Origin: JBBDIO01 sp040880365
GTDB taxonomy: Bacteria; Chloroflexota; Anaerolineae; Caldilineales; Caldilineaceae
Length of the DNA stretch: 23,595 nucleotides
Assembly: GCA_040880365.1 (NCBI GenBank)
Contig: JBBDIO010000170.1
Span: 1-23,595, forward strand
Direction of reading: 5' to 3'
Below are positions 8,029-15,512 of this stretch, piece after piece. Within the stretch, counting starts at the first letter, position 1; each line of letters opens with the position of its first letter. The notes under the pieces are model-generated. The model made no database searches and was not told the origin of the DNA. It was given only the letters and a program-made list of their open reading frames with translations. The position numbers were made by a program, and so were the translations under genes.

Positions 8029-8090
8029 GTGGGTATCCTGTGGCTGTGAAACGTCGGCTGTAATAAGTGTCCGTGCGACGGTCAGTTGTT

Positions 8091-8101
8091 GAACATTGTT
8101 C
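8091..8101. promoter_or_regulatory. Second TetR-type operator core
   Basis: GAACA-T-TGTTC, a perfect 5-bp inverted repeat around one base, 62 bp upstream of the ABA4-like start. The same core GAACA-N-TGTTC is found over the tetR promoter. Matching half-sites at both places suggest the same repressor controls the downstream genes. Confidence 0.55.
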
Positions 8102-8128
8102 GGTTGATCGAAAAAAAAGAGCGTGGAA

Positions 8129-8869
8129 TTACTTGTCTTTCTGCCCCAGACCCGCGGCATAGGCCCGCAAGATGGCCGGTTCGGTTTGGGTATAGTCCAC
8201 CGGAAAGCGCGAATCGTGGGCAATGCGCAACGTTGCCAACCCATGCACCAGACTCCACGCGCCATAGGCCATTTCCAGTAGACCGATTTCGGGCTGCACG
8301 CGATAGACTCCTTCGTCGATGCCGCGCTGAATTGCCCCCAATAGAATGTAGAAAGACGAATCGGGCGGGGGCGGCGCGAGCAAAGGCCGGGCTTCTTTAC
8401 TCGCCTCTGTGCTTGCCTCTGTGTTTGCTTCTGTGTTTGCTTCTGGTCCATCGGCTGCACCCGGGTCGGGCATATTGCCGTCTAATACGGCAAACATGAT
8501 CCGGAAGTAATCGGGATTGGTGACGGCAAAGTGAATATAGACCAGCCCAATCTGCACCAGATAGTCCACAACATCCAGGGTTTTATCCACTTGGGCCATG
8601 CGGTCGCGCATCAGGCCATGCCCCTGTTCACAGACTGCCTGGATAATCTCGTCTTTGCTGCCATAATATTCATAGAGCGAGGCTGGGCTGTAGTCGATCC
8701 GCTCGGCCAGGGCGCGCATAGAAAGCGCGTCTATGCCTTCGCGCTGGATGATTTGGCGCGCGGCGTCGAGAATTGCCTGACTGGTGCGCTGTTGGCGGCG
8801 CGCCCGCGGGGACAAGTCCGCTGATGATTCCTGCGATGATTCCTGTGATGAGTTCTGTGTCTGCTGCAT
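8129..8869 (-). CDS. TetR-family transcriptional regulator
   Basis: A 246-residue one-component regulator. The DNA-binding domain spans residues about 28-75 (SQAILDAARQIIQREGIDALSMRALAERIDYSPASLYEYYGSKDEI, cited in part), a textbook TetR helix-turn-helix. The C-terminal half contains AYGAWSLVHGLATL, resembling the WHG-type TetR C-terminal domain. An in-frame ATG exists at 8920, but it lies upstream of the -10 box of a good promoter, so ATG 8869 is chosen; its ribosome site is weak. Low-complexity stretches occur at residues 7-16 (SSQE repeats) and 143-160 (EANT-type repeats), both made of 12-bp DNA repeats. It probably represses itself and the two membrane-protein genes downstream. The ligand is unknown. 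Confidence 0.9.
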   Translation of the reverse strand: MQQTQNSSQESSQESSADLSPRARRQQRTSQAILDAARQIIQREGIDALSMRALAERIDYSPASLYEYYGSKDEIIQAVCEQGHGLMRDRMAQVDKTLDVVDYLVQIGLVYIHFAVTNPDYFRIMFAVLDGNMPDPGAADGPEANTEANTEASTEASKEARPLLAPPPPDSSFYILLGAIQRGIDEGVYRVQPEIGLLEMAYGAWSLVHGLATLRIAHDSRFPVDYTQTEPAILRAYAAGLGQKDK

Positions 8870-8893
8870 GTCTGCTTTGCCTTGCGATTGAGT

Positions 8894-8912
8894 TTCCGAA
8901 CAGTGTTCAGAA
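8894..8912. promoter_or_regulatory. Operator over the tetR promoter
   Basis: TTCCGAACAGTGTTCAGAA is a 19-bp palindrome with one mismatched pair, centred on G8903. It overlaps the tetR -10 box (8911-8916) and the predicted start site near 8904, the ideal place for repression. A further half-site TTCCGAACA lies at 8948-8956, just upstream of the -35 box. Confidence 0.65.
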
Positions 8913-8939
8913 TTTATCATGCCATTCGGAGTTTGTCAA
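8911..8939 (-). promoter_or_regulatory. tetR promoter
   Basis: On the minus strand TTGACA (plus 8934-8939), 17-bp spacer, TAAATT (plus 8911-8916). The -35 box is perfect. The predicted transcription start near 8904 rules out ATG 8920 as the translation start. Confidence 0.65.
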
Positions 8940-8975
8940 TCCCCAATTTCCGAACACGCGCCGTCTGTGGGGATC

Positions 8976-9011
8976 AAAAAACCGGAAGCGCATGGGCGTT
9001 CCGGTTTTTTT
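8976..9011. terminator. Terminator between sqdB and tetR
   Basis: AAAAAACCGGAA (8976-8987) and TTCCGGTTTTTT (8999-9010) form a 12-bp stem around an 11-nt loop. With A- and T-tracts on the two sides it can act in both directions. It lies 21 bp after the sqdB stop and separates sqdB from tetR. Confidence 0.85.
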
Positions 9012-9031
9012 GCAAACAAGAGTAGGGGGTG

Positions 9032-10264
9032 CTAGACGGTCTGTTTTTCCACGACGGGCGGTGTCGCCGAGCCTTCCCGATCCAGCGGGATATCGGCGCG
9101 CCAGCGCGAATCGGCGATAATCTTTTCGGGGTTACAACGATCCTTGTATTTGGCCGCCACTTCGTAGACTTCGGTCAGCAGACCTTCGTCGAGGGTAATC
9201 GGATTCAGGCCCAATGCCATGAAGTTATCGTTGCGCACCACCAGCCGATTTTCCAGCGATTCGTTGCGCGGGTTCACGTAATAGCGCACTTCGGCGCCGG
9301 TCAGGCGCGAAACAATGCCCGCCAGGTCGCGCACGCGGTGCGTTTCGGTGGCCTGGTTGAAGATCTTCACGCGTTCGCCCGGGGCCGGCGGGTGGCTGAT
9401 CGCTAGTGAGACGCAACAGACTGTGTCGCGGATGTGGATGAACGCGCGCGTCTGGCCGCCCGTGCCATAGATGGTGAGCGGATGGCCCACACCGGCCTGT
9501 ACCAGGAAGCGGTTCAGCACGGTGCCATAGTCGCCTTCGTAGTCGAAGCGGTTGATCAGCGCCGGGTGCATGAGGGTTTCTTCGGTGTTGGTGCCCCACA
9601 CTACGCCCTGATGCAGATCGGTGATGCGCACGCCGTCGTTTTTGTTGTAGTAATAGAACAACAGCGCATCCAGGGTCTTGGTCATGTGATAGATACTACC
9701 GGGGTGGGGCGGATAGGGGATCTCGATCTCTCGATCCGAGCCGTCGATATCTACCTTCACATTGAGATAGCCTTCGGGGATCTCCATGCCGGCGGTGCCA
9801 TAGCCATAGACGCCCATGGTCCCCAGATGCACCAGATGCGCATCCACACCGGCATCGACCAGGGCGCACAGCACATTGTGGGTGCCGTTGATATTGTTGT
9901 CCACGGTATAGCGTTTGTGGCGGGCCGATTTCATGGAATAGGGCGCGGCGCGCTGTTCGCCAAAGTGGACGATGGTCTGGGGCTTTAAGGTCTCGATGAC
10001 TTCACGCAGTTCGTGATAGTCTTCGGCAATGTTCAGGTTGTGAAAGCCGATGGTCTTGCCGGTTTCGGCTTTCCAGGTCGCCAGCCGGGTTTCGATGGTT
10101 TCGATGGGGGTCAGTGACTGGCAGCCCAGCTCGACGTCGATCTTCCGACGTGACAGATTGTCGATAATCGTGACATCGTAGCCTTCGGCGGAAAGGCGCA
10201 GGCTGGTCGGCCAACCACAAAAGCCGTCGCCGCCGAGAACGATGATATTGCCTTTATTCTGCAT
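9032..10264 (-). CDS. sqdB: UDP-sulfoquinovose synthase
   Basis: A 410-residue cytoplasmic enzyme of the extended short-chain dehydrogenase family that makes UDP-sulfoquinovose from UDP-glucose and sulfite, the head-group donor for the sulfolipid SQDG. The NAD-binding motif GGDGFCG (residues 11-17) in the context VLGGDGFCGWPTSLRLS is diagnostic for SqdB/SQD1. Also seen are HFGEQRAAPYSM, the active-site Thr149 in HLGTMGVYG, the YHMTK pair Tyr192/Lys196, and DLHQGVVWGT. Length matches the family. The start has AGGAGGT about 8 nt ahead. It is divergent from sqdX, 482 bp away, and ends at a strong terminator. All catalytic residues I can check are present, so it should be active. Confidence 0.97.
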   Translation of the reverse strand: MQNKGNIIVLGGDGFCGWPTSLRLSAEGYDVTIIDNLSRRKIDVELGCQSLTPIETIETRLATWKAETGKTIGFHNLNIAEDYHELREVIETLKPQTIVHFGEQRAAPYSMKSARHKRYTVDNNINGTHNVLCALVDAGVDAHLVHLGTMGVYGYGTAGMEIPEGYLNVKVDIDGSDREIEIPYPPHPGSIYHMTKTLDALLFYYYNKNDGVRITDLHQGVVWGTNTEETLMHPALINRFDYEGDYGTVLNRFLVQAGVGHPLTIYGTGGQTRAFIHIRDTVCCVSLAISHPPAPGERVKIFNQATETHRVRDLAGIVSRLTGAEVRYYVNPRNESLENRLVVRNDNFMALGLNPITLDEGLLTEVYEVAAKYKDRCNPEKIIADSRWRADIPLDREGSATPPVVEKQTV

Positions 10265-10746
10265 TTGTTACTACCTCCTGAAAGAATTCACACGTCGCAA
10301 TGACAAACATTTTAAGTGAAACAGTCAAACTTTAAGAAAATGTTCACAGACTAATAATAATGTCCGTCTAAAATTTTTGCTGATTGTCTGGCGCGTCCGT
10401 GCCGTACTCTACCTCACGCTCAGGTTTTTGCCCAGGTTTTTGCGTGAGGGAGCGGTGCACCAGAAAAAACTGCGCACATCACTAATGATGGATTACAACG
10501 GGCTGCAATCCAAATTCTGACGCGCTTGAAAAGAGGGACAACTGTCAAACTGAGGGGAAAAGGAATTATCCCTGCGGTTTTCAGGACGGTTTCCCGTCAA
10601 ATTCACAGTGTTCTATGCAGATCAAATTCCTCGGATTCGAGGCGCGCTGTGTTAGGATGGGTTAGTTTGCTGATCCGCGTGTACTACGGCGTACGCTGCG
10701 GGGTACGGTGCGGATGACGGCGAAGGACGAATAAGGAACATATCAT
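10265..10746. other. 482-bp divergent control region between sqdB and sqdX
   Basis: No gene is seen here. The sqdB side is A+T-rich (10290-10380). TTTAAG occurs at 10311-10316 and 10331-10336, exactly 20 bp apart, flanking the direct repeat AGTGAAA/AGTCAAA. A weak sqdB -10 (TAAAAT on the minus strand, plus 10309-10314) overlaps it. Two inverted repeats follow, at 10412-10449 and 10490-10511. The sqdX side has no clear promoter; TAGGAT near 10652 is a poor candidate. AAGGAA at 10733-10738 is the sqdX ribosome site. Confidence 0.6.
10412..10449. repeat. Inverted repeat enclosing an 11-bp direct repeat
   Basis: CCTCACGC (10412-10419) pairs perfectly with GCGTGAGG (10442-10449). The loop holds two copies of CAGGTTTTTGC (10421-10431 and 10433-10443) at a 12-bp period; the second copy runs 2 bp into the right arm. 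No U-run follows, so it is more likely a binding site or RNA structure than a terminator. Confidence 0.55.
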
Positions 10747-11922
10747 ATGTACAATCACAAGGGCCCTATGCGCATTGCGCTGTTCACCGAAACATTTTTG
10801 CCCAAGGTGGACGGAATCGTCAGTATCCTCTGCCTGATGTTGCGCCGCTTTCAGGAAGAGGGGCACGAGGTTATCGTTTTTGCGCCCAAAGGCGCGCCCG
10901 AAGAATATGCCGGTGCGCAGGTGATTGGCACATCGGGATTCAGTGCGCCTTTTTACCCCGAATTGAAGCTGAGCGTGGCCGGCCCGCGCATCTGGCATCG
11001 GCTCCAACGTTTTCGCCCGGATATTGTGCATGTTCTCAATCCGTTTGTGCTGGGGCCGTTTGGCCTCTGGTTTGCTCGCCGTCTGCGCGCGCCCGTGGTG
11101 GCCTCGTTTCATACCGATGTGGCGCGCTATGCCCACCATTATGGGCTGGGCATGTTTTCGCCCGTTGTCTGGAATTATATGCGCTTTTTGCACAATCAGG
11201 CCGATGTAAATCTTTGCCCCTCGACTGCCGTGCGCAGCGATCTCATCCAGCATGGATTTCGGCGTGTGCGCTGGTGGCACCGCGGCATTGATACGGAACT
11301 CTTTAACCCGGGTCCGCGCGATCCGGCGCTGCGTGCCCGTTTGACGGATGGCAACCCCGACGATTTTCTCATTTTGAATGTGGGGCGCCAGGCGCCCGAA
11401 AAAAATCTGGAACAGCTGCGCGATGCCCTGTTTCCCCGGCCCGGCGTGCGCCTGGCGATGATTGGCGGTGGCCCCACGCATGAATCGCTCAAGGAGCATT
11501 TTGCGGGGACGCCCACGGTCTTCCCCGGCTATCTGAAGGGGGAGGAACTGGTGAACGCCTATCGCGCGGCCGATGCGTTTATTTTTCCTTCTACCACCGA
11601 AACATTTGGCCTGGTCGCGCTGGAAGCGATGGCGTGCGGGGTGCCGGTGATTGCGGCGCGCAGTGGCGGCATTCTGGATACCGTGGTGCACGGTGTCAAC
11701 GGGTTGATGTTCGATCCCAGCCGCCCCCAGGAAATCGGGCAGCAGGTGGAGAGCCTGCGCAACAATCCGCAGATGTATGAAGAACTGGCGACCAATGCGC
11801 TGAACCATGCGCGCAATCGCTCGTGGCGCGCCACCATGGATCAACTGATTTCCTACTATCGCACCGCAATCCGGGTACATCAGCGCGCCCACACCGGGCA
11901 GGTGGTCACCAATCCGGTTTAG
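10747..11922 (+). CDS. sqdX: Sulfoquinovosyltransferase (SQDG synthase), GT4 family
   Basis: A 391-residue glycosyltransferase of family 4 that would move sulfoquinovose from its UDP carrier to diacylglycerol at the inner membrane. The N-terminal domain opens with MRIALFTETFLPKVDG and contains RPDIVHVLNPFVLGP and SFHTDVARYAHHYG. The C-terminal domain has NVGRQAPEKN, IGGGP and the family motif with Glu285 and Glu293 (ETFGLVALE). WWHRGIDTELFNP and ARLTDGNPDD closely resemble plant SQD2 and cyanobacterial SqdX. AAGGAA sits 8 nt before ATG 10747; an internal ATG at 10768, where homology starts, is the alternative. Its divergent neighbour sqdB makes the donor, supporting SqdX over a generic mannosyltransferase. 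Confidence 0.9.
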   Translation: MYNHKGPMRIALFTETFLPKVDGIVSILCLMLRRFQEEGHEVIVFAPKGAPEEYAGAQVIGTSGFSAPFYPELKLSVAGPRIWHRLQRFRPDIVHVLNPFVLGPFGLWFARRLRAPVVASFHTDVARYAHHYGLGMFSPVVWNYMRFLHNQADVNLCPSTAVRSDLIQHGFRRVRWWHRGIDTELFNPGPRDPALRARLTDGNPDDFLILNVGRQAPEKNLEQLRDALFPRPGVRLAMIGGGPTHESLKEHFAGTPTVFPGYLKGEELVNAYRAADAFIFPSTTETFGLVALEAMACGVPVIAARSGGILDTVVHGVNGLMFDPSRPQEIGQQVESLRNNPQMYEELATNALNHARNRSWRATMDQLISYYRTAIRVHQRAHTGQVVTNPV

Positions 11923-12003
11923 AGCCTGGGTCGGCGGGCAACCAGGATAGTTAATAGCCACAGGAACGGGTCGGGATGTATAAACCATTCCGGCCTCTTT
12001 TGT

Positions 12004-12033
12004 TTCAAGACCGTCCACGGGGTGTGATATAAT
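12004..12033 (+). promoter_or_regulatory. Likely coaE promoter
   Basis: An extended -10 TGA-TATAAT (perfect hexamer at 12028-12033) with a weak -35 (TTCAAG, 12004-12009; 18-bp spacer). The leader to coaE would be about 170 nt. Nothing else is recognised in 11923-12209. Confidence 0.5.
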
Positions 12034-12209
12034 TGTGCAATTGTGTTAATGAGCCGGGTCTGTTTTTGCCGAATAGCCGAATAAGACTTTGTCGAGTATG
12101 AACAGCACAGAACCTATTTTGTTACAGATATTGTTATCGAGAAATTTTTTGACACGCACCAATCACAGAACGACAAACCATCGAACTACACTAGGCGCAC
12201 GCATATACA

Positions 12210-12851
12210 ATGGCTAACACGCTGATCATTGGGTTGACCGGCAATATTGCCACCGGAAAAAGTACTGTCCTGGACTACGCAGCCGCAAAAGGCGCCTATG
12301 TCATTGATGCCGACAAGGTCGCGCATCGCGCCATGGCACCCGATGGTCCGGCCTATCGGGCGATTGTCGATGTATTTGGTCGGGAAATTCTCCACGAGGA
12401 CGATACCATTAACCGCCGTGCATTGGGCAAAATTGTCTTCGCCGATGCCGAAAAGCTGGGACAACTAGAGCAGATTGTGCATCCAGTGGTCTTTGAGATG
12501 ACCCGCCGGGAGATCGATGGCGCGTCCACTTCGGTTGTCATGCTCGAAGCCGTGAAGCTACTGGAAGCCGGGCTGTTGGTCACACTCTGCGACGAAGTTT
12601 GGGTTGTCGCCTCTACCCCCGAAAACCAGATTCAACGGCTGCGCGATAATCGGGGGATGGATGAAGCCGATGCCCGCACGCGTATGCGTATGCAATCGCC
12701 CCAGGCCGCCAAGATCAACCAGGCCGACCGGGTGATTTACAATGACGGGAGCCTGGCAGACCTGACAGCCCAGCTCGACCGGGTATGGGCAGGCCTGCGC
12801 CGAAAATATCCGCACCGCATGTCGAGTCTGGTGGCCCAGGCCGATTCATAA
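12210..12851 (+). CDS. coaE: Dephospho-CoA kinase
   Basis: A 213-residue cytoplasmic P-loop kinase that phosphorylates dephospho-CoA on the ribose 3' hydroxyl, the last step of coenzyme A synthesis. The Walker A motif GLTGNIATGKST spans residues 8-19. The substrate-binding DADKVAH follows at 33-39. HPVVFEMTRREI, LLEAGL and QIQRLRDNRGM-x6-RMRMQ (lid region) are all in the expected order. Length is normal. No clear ribosome site precedes the ATG. It begins a run of housekeeping genes and is followed by a small membrane protein and dnaJ. Confidence 0.96.
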   Translation: MANTLIIGLTGNIATGKSTVLDYAAAKGAYVIDADKVAHRAMAPDGPAYRAIVDVFGREILHEDDTINRRALGKIVFADAEKLGQLEQIVHPVVFEMTRREIDGASTSVVMLEAVKLLEAGLLVTLCDEVWVVASTPENQIQRLRDNRGMDEADARTRMRMQSPQAAKINQADRVIYNDGSLADLTAQLDRVWAGLRRKYPHRMSSLVAQADS

Positions 12852-12884
12852 CGGGGCGTCATGGCTGCCCTTTCATAATGTACA

Positions 12885-12913
12885 TTTATTGCCACATTTT
12901 TTATCGGTACAAT
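12885..12913 (+). promoter_or_regulatory. Possible promoter for the small membrane protein and dnaJ
   Basis: TTTATT (12885-12890), 17-bp spacer, TACAAT (12908-12913), in an A+T-rich island unlike the surroundings. A direct repeat TTTATTGCCRCATTTTT (12885-12901 and 12915-12931, one mismatch, 30 bp apart) overlaps it, so the -35 hexamer is repeated downstream. Confidence 0.4.
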
Positions 12914-12946
12914 TTTTATTGCCGCATTTTTGAGGAGAAGTTCGCA

Positions 12947-13138
12947 TTGCAGGCACTCAAAAAAATTTGGGTGGAACACCCTGTCATTTCTAATTGGGTC
13001 ATTTTGGCCGTGGGGATGGTCATCATCCTCTATTTTAGCGCGCGGGAAGTGGGATTTTTGCCCCAACAGTGGGCGGCTTTGGTGGGCGCAACCATTGTGC
13101 TGGCGGGGTTGTGCGCGTGGATTATCAATTGGGAATAG
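12947..13138 (+). CDS. Small two-helix membrane protein
   Basis: A 63-residue protein starting at TTG 12947, with GAGGAG at 12932-12937, 9 nt ahead. The open frame reaches back to an ATG at 12785 inside coaE, but the ribosome site and the end of coaE favour the TTG. Two helices are clear: NWVILAVGMVIILYF (about residues 16-30) and WAALVGATIVLAGLCAWII (about 42-60), joined by SAREVGFLPQQ. It lies 39 bp before dnaJ on the same strand. I believe similar short proteins occur in Anaerolineae, but I know no function. Confidence 0.75.
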   Translation: MQALKKIWVEHPVISNWVILAVGMVIILYFSAREVGFLPQQWAALVGATIVLAGLCAWIINWE

Positions 13139-13177
13139 TGGCAATCATGCGCGCGCTACAGAGGATTTAAAACAATT

Positions 13178-14305
13178 ATGAGCAAAAGAGATTATTACGA
13201 GCTGCTGGGCGTAGATCGCGGCGCCGATAAAGATGCGGTGCGCAAGGCGTTTCGCAAGCTCGCGCAAAAATATCACCCCGACGTCAATAAATCGCCCGAA
13301 GCCGAGGTCATGTTCAAAGAAATCAACGAGGCCTATCAGGTACTCAGCGATGATCAGAAGCGTGCCGCCTATGACCGCTTTGGGCATGATGGTGTGCAGG
13401 GCGCGGGCATGGGTGCAGATTTCAGCGGCGGCGGTTTTGGCGATTTTGGCAGCATCTTCGAAGAAATTTTCGGCGGCATGGGCGGGTCATCCACCCGTGC
13501 GCGTCGCCAGCCGCGCAGCGGGTCAGATTTGCGCGTAGATGTGCATCTCAGCTTTGAAGAAGCGGTGTTTGGCACCGAAAAAGAGCTGGATATCCCGCGC
13601 ACCGAGCTGTGCGAACGCTGTGATGGGACAGGTGCCGAGCCGCCAACCACGCCCGTGGTTTGTTCGAATTGTGGGGGCGCAGGCGAAGTCCGGCGTCGCC
13701 AGCAAAGCCCGCTCTTTGGCGCGGTGATCACGGCGTCGACCTGTCCTTCGTGTGGCGGCAGTGGTGAAGTGATTCCTTCGCCCTGTACTCGCTGCAATGG
13801 CGGCAAGCGCGTGCGCGTGAGCCGCAAGATCAAGGTGAATATTCCGCCGGGGGTGGATACGGGCACACGCATCCGTCTGGCCGGCGAAGGCGAAGCCGGG
13901 CATCTGGGTGGGCCGCATGGCAATTTGTATGTGGTGGTCGATGTGGAACCGCATCCCTTCTTTGTGCGCGACCAGGCCGATATCCACCTGGAATTTCCGG
14001 TTAATGTGGCGCAGGCCGCGTTGGGTGCGACGGTTCACATTCCCACGCTGGAAGGCGAACAGGAAGACCTGGAAGTGCCGCCTGGCACCCAGACGGGCCG
14101 GGTGATCCGCAAGCGCGGTTTGGGTGTGCCCCGTCTGCAACGCAACGGGCGCGGCGATATGCTGGTGACGGTGCGTGTGGTCACGCCCACCAATCTTTCG
14201 GCAGAGCAAAAGCGTTTGCTGCGCGAGCTTGCAAAAACGTTTGATGATGACACTATTGAAACCAATAAAAGTTTCTTTGATCGCATCTTTGGGGGCAACG
14301 ACTGA
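13178..14305 (+). CDS. dnaJ: Chaperone protein DnaJ (Hsp40)
   Basis: A 375-residue co-chaperone that presents unfolded proteins to DnaK and stimulates its ATPase. The J domain (residues about 4-70) keeps HPD at 33-35. A Gly/Phe-rich region follows (about 75-103). The zinc domain has four Cys pairs at 145/148, 162/165, 189/192 and 203/206; the last repeat reads CTRCNGGK, with Lys in place of the usual final Gly. The C-terminal substrate-binding domains follow. Length is that of a full type I DnaJ. The ribosome site is AGAGGA about 11 nt ahead of ATG. No dnaK or grpE is nearby. dnaJ followed by prmA and rsmE is a common bacterial order. Confidence 0.97.
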   Translation: MSKRDYYELLGVDRGADKDAVRKAFRKLAQKYHPDVNKSPEAEVMFKEINEAYQVLSDDQKRAAYDRFGHDGVQGAGMGADFSGGGFGDFGSIFEEIFGGMGGSSTRARRQPRSGSDLRVDVHLSFEEAVFGTEKELDIPRTELCERCDGTGAEPPTTPVVCSNCGGAGEVRRRQQSPLFGAVITASTCPSCGGSGEVIPSPCTRCNGGKRVRVSRKIKVNIPPGVDTGTRIRLAGEGEAGHLGGPHGNLYVVVDVEPHPFFVRDQADIHLEFPVNVAQAALGATVHIPTLEGEQEDLEVPPGTQTGRVIRKRGLGVPRLQRNGRGDMLVTVRVVTPTNLSAEQKRLLRELAKTFDDDTIETNKSFFDRIFGGND

Positions 14306-14388
14306 AGGCGTGCACTTTTGCCTTTGGGGCGCCGATTGGGTTTGCACCTGCACGCGGCGTTTGAAATTATGTAGTGTTGAGATACTTT

Positions 14389-14420
14389 GAGACAGGCCGC
14401 GTGCCTGTCTCGGTTTTTTT
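14389..14420 (+). terminator. Intrinsic terminator after dnaJ
   Basis: GAGACAGGC (14389-14397) and GCCTGTCTC (14403-14411) form a 9-bp stem with a 5-nt loop, followed by GG and seven T. A third copy of the left arm, GAGACAGGC, occurs at 14449-14457 and could compete for the right arm. Confidence 0.85.
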
Positions 14421-14486
14421 ATAGACTTGTAGGGATTCGTCTACGATAGAGACAGGCTGCCTACCGGATAGCCAGGAGCGCGAACA

Positions 14487-15500
14487 ATGGCGGATGAAGT
14501 ATTGGAAATTTCGGTGGTGGTAGATTCCGAAGCCGCCGAGGCGGTGAGCGAGCTGTTCAACCGCTATAATGGCGGCGATTATGACAGCGACAGCGAAGCG
14601 GGCGAGGCTGCCGGCGGCGGCGCCGTGATCGAGGCCACCGGCTTCGACGATGACCAGCGTCCTCTGCAAGAGGGCCATCAGCTGGTGGTGAAGACCTATT
14701 TCAAACCCGGCCCCCGCGGCGAGGAAATTCGCCAGAAGATCGAAGAAGGTCTGTGGCGGCTCAGCCTGATCTATCCCATGCCCGAACCCCAGGTGCGGGT
14801 GATCCGCGAAGAAGATTGGGCGCACGCCTGGAAGAAGTTTTATAAACCCATGCGCATCGGCGCGCGGATTCTTCTGAAGCCGTCGTGGGAAGCGGCGGAG
14901 ACCCAGCCCGACGACATCGTGATTGAGCTGGATCCGGGCATGGCCTTTGGCACGGGGATGCACCCCTCCACGCGCCTCTGCATTGCCGCGCTGGAAGATT
15001 GTGTGGAGCCAGGGCAGGAAATGCTCGACGTGGGCACAGGCAGCGGCATCCTGGCGGTAGTCGCAATCAAGCTGGGCGCGGCGCGCGTGTTCGCCACCGA
15101 TATCGACCCGTTGGCCGTGCGGGTCACGCGCGAAAACGCGGCGCTCAATGGGCTGGCAATCGATGCCGATGGTCCCATCCATGTGGAACAGGGTAGCGTG
15201 CCCGCGGGCATGGCGCACCGCTTCCCCGTAGTGGTTGCCAACATTTTGCCCAATATTCTCATCAAGCTCATGGATAGCGCATATGGTAATCCGCCTTTGA
15301 CCGAACCGCTTGCACCGGGTGGCATCATCATCATGGCGGGGATCATCGAAGAACATGCCCCCGAAGTGATCGAGACGGCGGCGCGCTATGGGCTGAACCT
15401 GGTCGATACCAAACGCGAGAGCGATTGGGTGGCGCTGGTATTCCGTGCCCAGTCAAATTCACAGTCAAATTCACAGCCCGATTCGCAGTCTGGTTCATAG
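14487..15500 (+). CDS. prmA: Ribosomal protein L11 methyltransferase
   Basis: A 337-residue cytoplasmic methyltransferase that trimethylates ribosomal protein L11 using S-adenosylmethionine. The PrmA signature GMAFGTGMHPST is at residues 151-162, the SAM motif I DVGTGSGILA at 181-190, the acidic TDIDPLA at 204-210, and ANILPNIL at 251-258. The N-terminal L11-recognition domain has an acidic low-complexity insert (about 31-45). AGGAG lies about 9 nt before the ATG. The C-terminus ends in a tail, QSNSQSNSQPDSQSGS, encoded by a 12-bp tandem repeat and not expected for the family. rsmE starts 12 bp later. Confidence 0.95.
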   Translation: MADEVLEISVVVDSEAAEAVSELFNRYNGGDYDSDSEAGEAAGGGAVIEATGFDDDQRPLQEGHQLVVKTYFKPGPRGEEIRQKIEEGLWRLSLIYPMPEPQVRVIREEDWAHAWKKFYKPMRIGARILLKPSWEAAETQPDDIVIELDPGMAFGTGMHPSTRLCIAALEDCVEPGQEMLDVGTGSGILAVVAIKLGAARVFATDIDPLAVRVTRENAALNGLAIDADGPIHVEQGSVPAGMAHRFPVVVANILPNILIKLMDSAYGNPPLTEPLAPGGIIIMAGIIEEHAPEVIETAARYGLNLVDTKRESDWVALVFRAQSNSQSNSQPDSQSGS

Positions 15501-15512
15501 CGACAGCCTGCT

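Noticed and set aside
8894..8912. LexA (SOS) box of the GAAC-N4-GTTC type
   Set aside because: The spacing here is GAAC-N3-GTTC at both sites, and the neighbour is a TetR regulator.
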